DNA from: Burkholderiales bacterium
GTDB lineage: Bacteria > Pseudomonadota > Gammaproteobacteria > Burkholderiales > Burkholderiaceae_C
Reading direction: 5' to 3'
Length of the DNA: 64,000 nucleotides
Assembly: GCA_947464185.1 (NCBI GenBank)
Contig: CANHVY010000014.1
Coordinates: 1-64,000 of the forward strand
A model generated the notes under the pieces. That model made no database searches. It saw only the letters and a program-made list of their open reading frames with translations, and was not told the origin of the DNA. Each line of letters begins with the position of its first letter. The first letter of the stretch is position 1. A program made the translations under genes and the position numbers. Below, in pieces: positions 7,316-14,998 of this stretch.

Positions 7316-9315
7316 CCACCAGCCTTGACGACACCGCCGGGCCGGTACCTCCCGCCGGGTTCCGCTGGAGTGCCCCGCGTTCACGCTTGCGTTCGACTGG
7401 ATCGTCCTGGGCAGACTGGACGCGCTGGGCAGGTCATGCGATGGGAACCTCCCGCAGGAGGCTGCACGCCGACGCCACGCGGGCGGATCAGCTTCGTAAG
7501 GAGTGGTCCGCATTGGACGAAGCCGAACTGAACGCCTTGCTGGCCCGATTGCGCGCGACCCTTGCGCGCTCAAGGCGCGACGGGGCCGCGTTTCGTGATG
7601 TGCGGCTGCAGGCCCTTGCAGCGGTGGCCGTGGCGGCCCAACGCTCCGTTGAGCGGGCACCGTATCCCGTCCAGATGCTGGCGGCGCTGGCCATGCACGA
7701 AGGCCTGCTGGTGCAGATGGCCGCCGGTGAAGGCAAGACGCTGGCCGTCGCGCTGGCCGGGGTGCTGCATGGGTGGGGTGGCCTTCCCTGCCATGTGGTC
7801 ACATCGAACGATTACCTCGCCCATCGCGATGCAGAGCTCATGGGCCCGCTGTACAGGCGCTGTGGAGTCAGCGTGGCCTCCGTCGGGCACGGTCTTCCGC
7901 CTGAACGTTTGCGCTCTGCTTATGGCGCGGATGTGGTCTACGGCACCAGCAAGCAGTTCCTGGCCGATCACCTGATGGACCAGATCGTGCTCGAAGGCGC
8001 GATCGATCCGGTGCGCCGACGCATCCGCGAGTTGCAACCCTCAACAGGTGAGGTGCGCTCGCGTGGCCTGTATGCGGCGATCGTCGACGAAGCCGACAGC
8101 GTGCTGATCGATGAGGCCAATACACCGCTGATCATCTCTGCCCCCCAGCCGAATCCGTTGCTCGTGTCGGCGGTGCTGGCCGCACGCGAAGTGGCGGAGG
8201 AACTGCAGCCGGATCGAGATTACCGCATCGACCTCGAGTTCCGCGACATTGACTTCACGGAAGAAGGGCGATCGCGGCTGGAGGACCTGACCAGCCGCCT
8301 TCCACCGGTGTGGCACGCGCCCGAGCGTCGTGACGATCTGGTCCGCCAAGCGCTTTCGGCGCGCGAACTCTTTCTTCGGGATCGCCACTACATCGTGCAC
8401 GAGGGCAAGGTGGAGATCCTGGACGAGAACACGGGTCGCGTCATGCCGGGACGCTCATGGAGTTACGGGCTCCATCAGGCCATTGAGGCGCGCGAAGGCG
8501 TGCAGCTGACGCATCCTTCACGCACGATGGCCCGCATGAGTTTCCAGGAGTTCTTCCGTCACTACAGGCTCCTCGGGGGCGCGAGCGGCACCCTGCAGGG
8601 GGTTCGACAGGAGCTGTGGTGGACCTACGGTCTGTTGACTTTCGAGGTTCCGACCCGTCTTCCCAGCAAGTTGAAGGTGCCGCCAGCACGTCACTTTTCC
8701 CACGCTGCTGCGAAGTGGGAGGCCCTGGTCGACGAGATCGAACGACTGCACCTTGACGGCCATCCCGTTCTGGTGGGCACCCGGCGCCTGGCCGACAGCG
8801 AGACGCTGCAGCAGCGACTTCAGGACCGTGACCTGGCTTGTGCCGTCCTGAACGCGAAGCAGCACGAGCAAGAGGCAGGCATCGTGGCCGAGGCCGGGCG
8901 CACAGGCCGCATCACGGTGGCCACCAACATGGCGGGGCGCGGTACCGACATCCTCGTCGATCATGAGGTCGCCCGTCAGGGGGGCCTGCACGTGCTGATG
9001 CTCGAGCCGCATGAGTCGGTGCGCGTGGACTGGCAATTGTTCGGCCGCGCAGGCCGACAGGGCCAGCCCGGATACGCGAGGGCCTACGTCGCCCTGGATG
9101 ACGACCTGCTGCGCCGGCATCTGCCCATCTGGCTGGCGCCGATTCGCTTTCTCATGCAATGGGGCCCGGCATGGCGTGGTGCACTGATCCGCCCGATGAT
9201 CCAGCTTGCCCAGCGTCGCGCCCAGGCGCGGGCGTTCCAGCAGCGGCGGTATCTGCAGCAGCGCGAGCGCGAGTTGCGTAAGCAGCTTTCATTCACAGGG
9301 TCCAATGCTGCATGA
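7312..9315 (+). CDS. SecA-like translocase ATPase lacking the C-terminal scaffold, wing and zinc regions
   Basis: The motor motifs are clearly SecA-type: Walker A GEGKT (Gly139-Thr143), SNDYLAHRDAE after it, Walker B DEAD (Asp259-Asp262) in a VDEADSVLIDEA context, an NTGRVMPGRSWSYGLHQA segment, NMAGRGTD (to Asp546) and GRAGRQG (to about residue 584). A short region between the DEAD box and GRVMPGR corresponds to the preprotein cross-linking domain. Only about 85 residues follow GRAGRQG, whereas housekeeping SecA carries roughly 390 more (helical scaffold, wing, C-terminal linker with zinc site). This is therefore a 667-residue accessory paralogue, not the essential SecA. The GTG start overlaps the M50-adaptor stop as GTGA; the frame extends upstream to 7225, but those residues do not resemble SecA. 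Inference: it powers export of the giant protein, alone or with SecYEG. Confidence 0.88.
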   Translation: MTTSLDDTAGPVPPAGFRWSAPRSRLRSTGSSWADWTRWAGHAMGTSRRRLHADATRADQLRKEWSALDEAELNALLARLRATLARSRRDGAAFRDVRLQALAAVAVAAQRSVERAPYPVQMLAALAMHEGLLVQMAAGEGKTLAVALAGVLHGWGGLPCHVVTSNDYLAHRDAELMGPLYRRCGVSVASVGHGLPPERLRSAYGADVVYGTSKQFLADHLMDQIVLEGAIDPVRRRIRELQPSTGEVRSRGLYAAIVDEADSVLIDEANTPLIISAPQPNPLLVSAVLAAREVAEELQPDRDYRIDLEFRDIDFTEEGRSRLEDLTSRLPPVWHAPERRDDLVRQALSARELFLRDRHYIVHEGKVEILDENTGRVMPGRSWSYGLHQAIEAREGVQLTHPSRTMARMSFQEFFRHYRLLGGASGTLQGVRQELWWTYGLLTFEVPTRLPSKLKVPPARHFSHAAAKWEALVDEIERLHLDGHPVLVGTRRLADSETLQQRLQDRDLACAVLNAKQHEQEAGIVAEAGRTGRITVATNMAGRGTDILVDHEVARQGGLHVLMLEPHESVRVDWQLFGRAGRQGQPGYARAYVALDDDLLRRHLPIWLAPIRFLMQWGPAWRGALIRPMIQLAQRRAQARAFQQRRYLQQRERELRKQLSFTGSNAA

Positions 9316-9371
9316 GCGTGACCCGTGATGCACTGGTGCCAAGCCTTTCCATGTCCTGAGGAGTTGTCCTG

Positions 9372-10220
9372 ATGTCCGTGTTGTCTTCCCTGTTCCGTTC
9401 GGCTGTGCTGCGGACGCATGCGCTTGCAGCTTGCCTGATGGCCGCGACCGCGGTGCATGCGCAACAGGGTGGCGAGTTTGTCGGCATCGTGTATCCCGTA
9501 CGCGACCTTGCGCTCAGTGTGCACGTAGCTGCAGTTGTCGACCAGGTGCCGGTGGCGGTGGGGCAGCGGGTGGTCGCCGGGCAGGTCATTCTGCGCCAGG
9601 ACTCGCGTGTGCAGGAGGCCGAACGGGAGCGCCGGCGCGTGATCCTTCAAGACCGCAGCGAGCTCGACAGCACCGAGCAGCGCAGGCGCCTGATCGAAGG
9701 CTTGACGCTGGATGCCACGGCGCTGTTCGAGCGTGCAGGTACGGTCAGCCGTGACGAGGTGACGAAGCTGAGGCTGGAGTTGGAGGCCGCCGCCGGTCGG
9801 GTGGAACAGCTGCGGCAGGCCAAGAAACGAGAGCAGGTCGAACTCGACCTCGCGGAAAGAGATCTCGCATTGAGAGAGTTGCGTGCGCCTTCGGCGGGCG
9901 TGATCACCCTCGTCAAGGTTCAGCCTGGCGAGTGGGCTGCGCCTGGCGACGCGTTGCTGCGTCTGGTCGACGAGACTGTGTGCGAGCTGCGTGTGAACGT
10001 CAGCCCCGCTGCCGCGCGGCGTCTGGCCACGGGCGCTTCGGTGGCGGTGCGCGTGGATGATCCTGCCGTGCCAACGCCCATCAATGGCCGCGTCACCTTC
10101 GTGTCGCCTGTGATCGATGCGGCAAGCACGCTGGTGGAGGTGAGGGTTCAGTTCCCCAACGCCGACCGCCGTATACGTCCTGGGGTCAAGGGGCGGCTTC
10201 GGGTCGAGGGCGCGTTGTGA
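9372..10220 (+). CDS. Secreted HlyD/RND-type periplasmic adaptor
   Basis: A signal peptide (cleavage near VHAQQ, about residue 32) is followed by the layout of a membrane fusion protein: first half-lipoyl strand set (about 45-70), an alpha-helical hairpin rich in Arg, Glu and Leu (about 72-165), second half-lipoyl around LRAPSAGVITLV, then a beta-barrel ending in a G-x-K-G-R strand. At 282 residues it is short for the family. A strong Shine-Dalgarno GAGGAG (9358-9363) lies 8 nt before the ATG. The gene's last bases overlap the next adaptor gene by 4 nt (GTGA). A paired soluble and membrane-anchored adaptor fits a hetero-oligomeric conduit between the inner membrane and TolC. Confidence 0.8.
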   Translation: MSVLSSLFRSAVLRTHALAACLMAATAVHAQQGGEFVGIVYPVRDLALSVHVAAVVDQVPVAVGQRVVAGQVILRQDSRVQEAERERRRVILQDRSELDSTEQRRRLIEGLTLDATALFERAGTVSRDEVTKLRLELEAAAGRVEQLRQAKKREQVELDLAERDLALRELRAPSAGVITLVKVQPGEWAAPGDALLRLVDETVCELRVNVSPAAARRLATGASVAVRVDDPAVPTPINGRVTFVSPVIDAASTLVEVRVQFPNADRRIRPGVKGRLRVEGAL

Positions 10221-12076
10221 GCGAGTCATCGAGGATGGACCCGCAGCAGGTCTTCGAGAGGCTGCGCTCCCTGCGCGGAGCGCCTCACGACCAGGCTTAC
10301 TGGGCGCAACTCTGCACCTGCCTGGTGCTGCTGTGCCGGGCCCGCGCGGCCATCGTCGTGCGCGCTGGTGATGGCGGCGAATGGCGCGTTCTTGGAGCCG
10401 AGCCGGTTGACGAGACCTCACTGCGGGCCCAGGCTTCGGCGCGTCTGGCCGAACTGGCCCCGCGCGCGCTCGCTCAGGGGCATGCCTATGCGCCTGATGC
10501 GCAAGGGCAGCTCGTGGCCGCTGTCAGGATGGTGGACCCTGAAGGCACGACGCTGGCCCTGCTGGAGATTCCCGCTCGCGAGCGCGCGGCCATCAACGAT
10601 CTCCTGGTCCGGGCTCAGCTCGTGGCTGATCTCCCGGCAGCGGGCTCGTCTTCCCCACTTACCGACACGACCGGCCTTTCACCCACGGCCACCACGGCGA
10701 TCGCGCCAGCGCAGGAGCAACTCGGTCTGGTGGACCTGGTGGCCCTGGTGATGAAGGAGGCGCAGTTCGGATCGGCCGCCCTGGCACTGGTGAACCTGCT
10801 GTCGGCGGCGCTCAAGTCCGACCAGGTGGTGCTTGGGGTTGCTGAGCACGGGACGGTTCGGGTGGAGGCCATCAGCCACATCGATCGCTTCGAGCACAAG
10901 GCTGAGAACGTTCAGCTGCTCGAGGCTGCGCTGGAGGAGGCCCTGGACCAACATGGCGACCTGATCTATCCGCTTCCTTCCGGCAGTCCGAAGATCGCCC
11001 TGGCCCATGACCGGCTGGCGCGGATCATGGGGTACGGCAGCCTCGGCACCCTGGTGGTCCGCGACGACGACTCTCCTCAGCGACCCCCTATGGTGCTGTT
11101 GCTTGGGCGGCGCGATGGGGGTTTCGATCCGGCACGGCTGCAGCAGGTTTCGGTGGCGATGCACCTTCTTCATCCTTGGCTGGCGGCTTTGCGCGAGCGG
11201 TCCCACGGGTTGCTGCGCCGGTCATGGCGACAGTTCCGGCACGGTGCCCGCGATGCCCTGAGCCCGGAGAAACCCGGGCGCAAGCTGCTGGTCCTGGCGG
11301 CGCTGCTGTTTGTGGTGGGCATCAGTGTGGGCACCTGGCCCTACCGTCTCGAGGCCTCGGCGGAACTGGCCACCGACAGCGTGCAGGTGGTCAGCGCTCC
11401 CTTCGATGGGTACCTGCGCCAGGTGCAGGCGAATCTGGGTGACACCGTGCGTACCGGCGCCGTCCTGGCTCAACTGGACACCCGTGAGCTGAGCCTGCAG
11501 GCATCGGACCTTGCATCCGAGGTGGGCCGCTACGACGCCGAGGCCGACCGCGCGCGCGCGCAAGGGCAGGCGGCGGAGACGCAGATCGCGCTCGCTCGAG
11601 TCTCCCAGGCGCGCGCGAGGCTCGAGCGCATTCGCTTCCAGCTCGCGCAGGCGCAGGTGCAGGCGCCGTTCGATGGCGTCGTGGTCGAAGGGGAGCGCAA
11701 GGAATTGTCGGGCAGCCCCGTGCGTCAGGGCGACAAGCTCTTCAGGCTTGCGCGTGTGGAGGGGCTGTACGCCGTCATCCACCTGCCCGAGCGCGATGTG
11801 CGCGAACTGCCTGCGCAGGCGCAGGGCAGGCTGCGGTTGCTGAGTCAGCCCGACCGGGAAATCGGCTTCCAGGTCGAGACGCTCGTGCCGATCGTCCAGG
11901 TGCGCGGTGGGCAGGGAGGCCAGTTTCACTTGAAGGTGAAGCTCGACCAGGCTTCGGAGGATTGGTGGCGCCCTGGGATGACGGGGCTGGCCCAGATCGA
12001 TGTGGGAGATCGCACCATCCTGTGGATCTGGACCCATCGCCTCATCGACACGATCCGGATGAAGTTGTGGTGGTGA
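10217..12076 (+). CDS. Inner-membrane HlyD-type adaptor with N-terminal GAF-like cytoplasmic region
   Basis: Residues 1-340 are soluble and appear to hold one or two GAF-like modules (about 15-130 and 175-330), judged from the helix and strand pattern and the ALVNLLSAAL segment; this assignment is tentative. A single membrane helix follows at about 356-374 after a basic stretch. Residues 385-619 are the periplasmic adaptor: lipoyl halves around DGYLRQVQANLGD and APFDGVV, a coiled-coil hairpin between them (about 425-480), and a barrel domain ending in a short hydrophobic-basic tail. The GTG start overlaps the preceding adaptor stop by 4 nt, so the two are translationally coupled. A sensory domain on an adaptor suggests export could respond to a cytoplasmic ligand, but no ligand-binding residues can be named. 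Confidence 0.75.
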   Translation: MSESSRMDPQQVFERLRSLRGAPHDQAYWAQLCTCLVLLCRARAAIVVRAGDGGEWRVLGAEPVDETSLRAQASARLAELAPRALAQGHAYAPDAQGQLVAAVRMVDPEGTTLALLEIPARERAAINDLLVRAQLVADLPAAGSSSPLTDTTGLSPTATTAIAPAQEQLGLVDLVALVMKEAQFGSAALALVNLLSAALKSDQVVLGVAEHGTVRVEAISHIDRFEHKAENVQLLEAALEEALDQHGDLIYPLPSGSPKIALAHDRLARIMGYGSLGTLVVRDDDSPQRPPMVLLLGRRDGGFDPARLQQVSVAMHLLHPWLAALRERSHGLLRRSWRQFRHGARDALSPEKPGRKLLVLAALLFVVGISVGTWPYRLEASAELATDSVQVVSAPFDGYLRQVQANLGDTVRTGAVLAQLDTRELSLQASDLASEVGRYDAEADRARAQGQAAETQIALARVSQARARLERIRFQLAQAQVQAPFDGVVVEGERKELSGSPVRQGDKLFRLARVEGLYAVIHLPERDVRELPAQAQGRLRLLSQPDREIGFQVETLVPIVQVRGGQGGQFHLKVKLDQASEDWWRPGMTGLAQIDVGDRTILWIWTHRLIDTIRMKLWW

Positions 12077-12112
12077 GTTGCCTGGCACCCTGATGTGGAT
12101 GCATCTGCGGCG

Positions 12113-12129
12113 GGCGGTGGCACACCGCC
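12113..12129. other. 7-bp hairpin after the export cluster
   Basis: GGCGGTG and CACCGCC are separated by GCA, making a compact stem-loop 36 nt after the adaptor stop. No T-run follows, so it is not a canonical intrinsic terminator; it may end or stabilise the export-operon mRNA. It is the only structured element seen between this cluster and surE. Confidence 0.3.
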
Positions 12130-12191
12130 TGGCTGCCGGGTAGGCGGGCTGCGAGCCTTGAGAAGGTGCCTTCGGGACCTGAGTCGCTCCC

Positions 12192-12197
12192 TACAAT
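12192..12197 (+). promoter_or_regulatory. -10 element before surE (possible leaderless transcript)
   Basis: TACAAT lies 6 nt before the surE ATG, so a start site at the usual distance would fall on or beside the start codon. No Shine-Dalgarno precedes the ATG. No good -35 box at 16-18 nt is visible, which lowers confidence. Confidence 0.4.
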
Positions 12198-12203
12198 CCT
12201 TCG

Positions 12204-12965
12204 ATGCGAATCCTCATTGCGAACGACGATGGCTATCTGGCGCCAGGGCTGGCAGCATTGGTGCGGGCTTGCGAGACCTTGGGGGACGTGGATGTCATCG
12301 CCCCTGAACAGAACGCCAGCGGAACGTCCAATGCCTTGACCCTGTCGCGGCCGCTTTCGGTGTTTGAGGCGCCGGGCTTCGATCGATCCAGGCTCTTCAG
12401 GGTGGTCAACGGTACGCCCTCTGATTGCGTGCATGTGGCGCTGACCGGGTTGCTGCCCCACCGGCCTGACTTGGTGCTCTCGGGCATCAACAACGGTGCC
12501 AACATGGGCGACGACACCCTCTACTCGGGCACCGTGGCCGCCGCGATGGAAGGCTACCTGTTCGGGCTGCGGTCCATCGCTTTCTCCCAGGTGGACAAGG
12601 GTTGGGGTGAACTGGAGGCGGCTGCCGCAACGGCGCGTGCCGTGGTGGAGCAGGCCCTGGCCTGCGGCCAGGCCGGCCCCTGGCTCTTGAATGTGAACAT
12701 CCCCAATCGGGCCGATGCGGCTTCGCTGCCACGAATGGTCACGCGCCTGGGCCGCCGCCACGCCAGCCAACCGGTGGTGCGGCAGTCCAATCCAAGGGGC
12801 GATCCCATCTACTGGATCGGACCGGCCGGTGACGCGCGAGATGCGGGGGAGGGCACCGACTTTCATGCCACGTCGAACGGGCGGGTGTCCATCACCCCGC
12901 TGCAGGTGGACCTGACCGATCACGCACACCTGAGCCAGTGGGCTGGCGGCCTCCAGGCGCGTTGA
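12204..12965 (+). CDS. surE: 5'/3'-nucleotidase SurE
   Basis: The product is a cytoplasmic metal-dependent nucleoside monophosphate phosphatase of 253 residues, the usual family length. The metal site is present: Asp8-Asp9 in the opening ANDDG, Ser39 in NASGTS and the Asn pair at about 96-97 in SGINNGAN. SurE acts in stationary-phase survival and nucleotide salvage. It begins the surE-pcm-nlpD group conserved across Proteobacteria. The ATG start is fixed by the MRIL(I/V)ANDDG N-terminus shared by the family. The next gene starts immediately after or overlapping its stop. Confidence 0.96.
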   Translation: MRILIANDDGYLAPGLAALVRACETLGDVDVIAPEQNASGTSNALTLSRPLSVFEAPGFDRSRLFRVVNGTPSDCVHVALTGLLPHRPDLVLSGINNGANMGDDTLYSGTVAAAMEGYLFGLRSIAFSQVDKGWGELEAAAATARAVVEQALACGQAGPWLLNVNIPNRADAASLPRMVTRLGRRHASQPVVRQSNPRGDPIYWIGPAGDARDAGEGTDFHATSNGRVSITPLQVDLTDHAHLSQWAGGLQAR

Positions 12966-12967
12966 AC

Positions 12968-13795
12968 GTGGCGTCCACTCCGCACAGGCCCGGGCGGTTT
13001 CCCGCTTCCCTTGCGTCGGCACAAGACCTTTCCCGGCCGAAAGCGCCCGAAGTGCTTCGGCCCCAGAGGCCTGTGCGGGAGGCGGCGGCTTCCGCTTTGC
13101 GGCGCGATGTGCCGGTGGGCCTGGGGCTTGACTCTGACGCCGTCAGGTTGCGCCTGATCGAGCGCTTGCGGCGCGGGCCCATGGCCATCGATCCCGCCGT
13201 GCTGGAGGCCATGGCTCGGGTGCCCCGCCACCTGTTCGTGGATTCGGCCCTGGCCATCCAGGCTTACGAGGACACCAGCCTGCCCATCGGTCATGGGCAG
13301 ACCATATCCAAACCCACGGTGGTGGCGCGCATGATCAGCTTGCTGCTGCAGCGTCCGAGCGGGGCGCAGTCACCGCCGTTGCCGCCGCTGCGACATGTGC
13401 TGGAGATCGGCACCGGATGTGGCTACCAGGCGGCCGTGCTGTGCCTGCTGGCCCGCCGCGTGACATCCATCGAGCGTATCCACCCCCTGCATGAGCGGGC
13501 GAGATCCACCTTGAGCGATCTGGGCCTCTCGCAGGCGCGCCTGCTGTTCGGCGATGGCCGGCTGGGACACCCCCCTTCGGCCCCTTTCGACGCCATCATC
13601 GCGGCCGCGGGGGGCGAAGATGTGCCAACGCCCTGGCTGGAGCAACTGGCCGTGGGCGGGCGCCTGGTGGCCCCGACCCACAGCGTGGCTCATGGCGGGC
13701 AGGTTCTGGTGGTGGTCGACCGGGACGAGTCCGGATGGCATCGCAGCGTGCACGATGGCGTCCACTTCGTCCCCCTAGAATCAGGCACGTTGTGA
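12968..13795 (+). CDS. pcm: Protein-L-isoaspartate O-methyltransferase
   Basis: This enzyme repairs isoaspartyl residues in aged proteins using S-adenosylmethionine. The SAM-binding LEIGTGCGYQ motif (about residues 142-151), the MARVPRHLFV entry segment and the GHGQTISKP loop are all characteristic. The product is 275 residues from GTG 12968; the catalytic core (about 210 residues) starts near residue 45, so the first 40 residues are an extra Arg/Pro-rich segment. TTG 12962, overlapping the surE stop, and ATG 12938 inside surE are alternative starts. Its last 4 nt overlap nlpD as GTGA. Confidence 0.92.
   Translation: MASTPHRPGRFPASLASAQDLSRPKAPEVLRPQRPVREAAASALRRDVPVGLGLDSDAVRLRLIERLRRGPMAIDPAVLEAMARVPRHLFVDSALAIQAYEDTSLPIGHGQTISKPTVVARMISLLLQRPSGAQSPPLPPLRHVLEIGTGCGYQAAVLCLLARRVTSIERIHPLHERARSTLSDLGLSQARLLFGDGRLGHPPSAPFDAIIAAAGGEDVPTPWLEQLAVGGRLVAPTHSVAHGGQVLVVVDRDESGWHRSVHDGVHFVPLESGTL
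13776..13781 (+). promoter_or_regulatory. Possible nlpD -10 element inside the pcm 3' end
   Basis: TAGAAT lies 10 nt before the nlpD GTG, which would give a transcript with a leader of only a few bases. In enterobacteria a promoter near nlpD matters for rpoS; rpoS is not adjacent here. No strong -35 is seen. Confidence 0.25.
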
Positions 13796-14859
13796 AAGCC
13801 CGTGCACTCCTCCTTCGTTGCTGCGCCAGCGGGTTGTCCGTGGCTCTGGCGACGCTGCTCGTGGCTTGTTCCTCCTCGCCCGCTCGGGCGCCTGTGGAGG
13901 AACGGTCGCCTGCTGGACAGGCGTCCCGCCCCACCGCAACGCCTGCCGCTACGCGGCCTGTCGCCCAAGTCGCCGTTCCGGCGCCCTCTGCCGGATCGCC
14001 TGCCCCGGCCAGCGCCCCGATGGGGGCGCCGGCAGCAGCAGGGAGTCCCTTGGTCCCGGCTGCACCGGTGCCGCCCGGCAGTTACATGGTCAAGCCAGGC
14101 GATACCTTGATCCGCATCGGCCTGGACAACGGCCAGAACTGGCGCGACATTGCCCGGTGGAACGGCATACAGAATCCGAATGTCATCGAGGTGGGGCAGG
14201 TGCTGCGGGTGTTGCCCCCCGGCCAGGACCCATCGGCGGCCGTGGCCAGGCCGGTACAGGCGGCGGGGCGCCTGGAAAGTCGGCCGCTGGACGCTCGTGC
14301 TGTTGAGGGAACGACGGCCACTGCGGCACCGTCAACGTCGCCTGAACGCATGGCTGCGGCTCCCGTATCGGGCGCACCCGTGACAGCCCCGGCCGCGGTG
14401 GCACCCACGTCTGTTCCGGGGTCGGCGAATCCGCAGGCTGCTCCTTCTGCCCAGCCTGCTACCACTGCCGCGTCCCGAGCGGGGGATGAAGCCGTTGAAT
14501 GGGCATGGCCCGCCTCAGGCACCGTGAACACACCCTTCGACGAGTCACGCGGTGTCAAGGGGCTGTCGATTGCAGGCAAGGCGGGAGACCCTGTGCTTGC
14601 GGCCGCCGATGGGCGCGTGGTGTATGCCGGCTCTGGACTTCGCGGCTACGGCAACCTGGTGATCGTCAAACACAACAACACCTACCTGACTGCTTATGCG
14701 CACAACCAGACTTTGCTGGTGAAGGAAGATCAGGCAGTGCGTCGCGGACAGAAGATCGCCGAGATGGGTTCCAGCGATGCCGATCAGGTCAAGCTGCATT
14801 TCGAGATCCGCCGTTTGGGCAAGCCCGTTGACCCGGCCCGGCTGCTGCCCACGCGCTGA
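13792..14859 (+). CDS. nlpD: NlpD-like lipoprotein, LysM plus degenerate LytM (M23) domain, amidase activator
   Basis: From the GTG overlapping the pcm stop, the 355-residue product has a lipobox LVAC (Cys26), a Pro/Ala-rich linker, a LysM peptidoglycan-binding domain (about 97-142, starting YMVKPGDTL), a second low-complexity linker, and a C-terminal LytM domain (about 243-352). Zinc ligands of active M23 enzymes are missing: the usual HxG-D region reads KGLSIAG and the terminal HxH motif is KLH. NlpD homologues with these losses do not cut peptidoglycan but activate AmiC-type amidases at division sites in the periplasm. The next gene is not rpoS, unlike in gammaproteobacteria. Confidence 0.9.
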   Translation: MKARALLLRCCASGLSVALATLLVACSSSPARAPVEERSPAGQASRPTATPAATRPVAQVAVPAPSAGSPAPASAPMGAPAAAGSPLVPAAPVPPGSYMVKPGDTLIRIGLDNGQNWRDIARWNGIQNPNVIEVGQVLRVLPPGQDPSAAVARPVQAAGRLESRPLDARAVEGTTATAAPSTSPERMAAAPVSGAPVTAPAAVAPTSVPGSANPQAAPSAQPATTAASRAGDEAVEWAWPASGTVNTPFDESRGVKGLSIAGKAGDPVLAAADGRVVYAGSGLRGYGNLVIVKHNNTYLTAYAHNQTLLVKEDQAVRRGQKIAEMGSSDADQVKLHFEIRRLGKPVDPARLLPTR

Positions 14860-14911
14860 CCGTGGTCCTTGTGGGGGTAAATGACCCCTTGCGGTCGGGG
14901 CTCAGCGTTTT
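14854..14911 (+). terminator. Possible intrinsic terminator after nlpD
   Basis: CGCTGA at the nlpD stop can pair with TCAGCG at 14902-14907, which is followed by TTTT. An inner GGGGT/ACCCC hairpin (14874-14888) and an alternative GACCG/CGGTC pairing lie between. The long interior makes this less certain than a simple hairpin. Confidence 0.35.
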
Positions 14912-14998
14912 CGAGAGGGCACGTCCGCCACGGACGGCGCTAGCATGCAAGGGTTACGTCAGGGCACGTCGCCCGGCAACGATTCAAGGAGACCATTG

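Noticed and set aside
5903..7660. Long antisense frame opposite the M50-adaptor and SecA-like genes
   Set aside because: High-GC shadow; Arg/His-rich translation without domains, and the + strand genes have clear motifs.
9084..10421. Antisense frame opposite the SecA-like and adaptor genes
   Set aside because: No family motifs; adaptor with signal peptide and Shine-Dalgarno is on the + strand.
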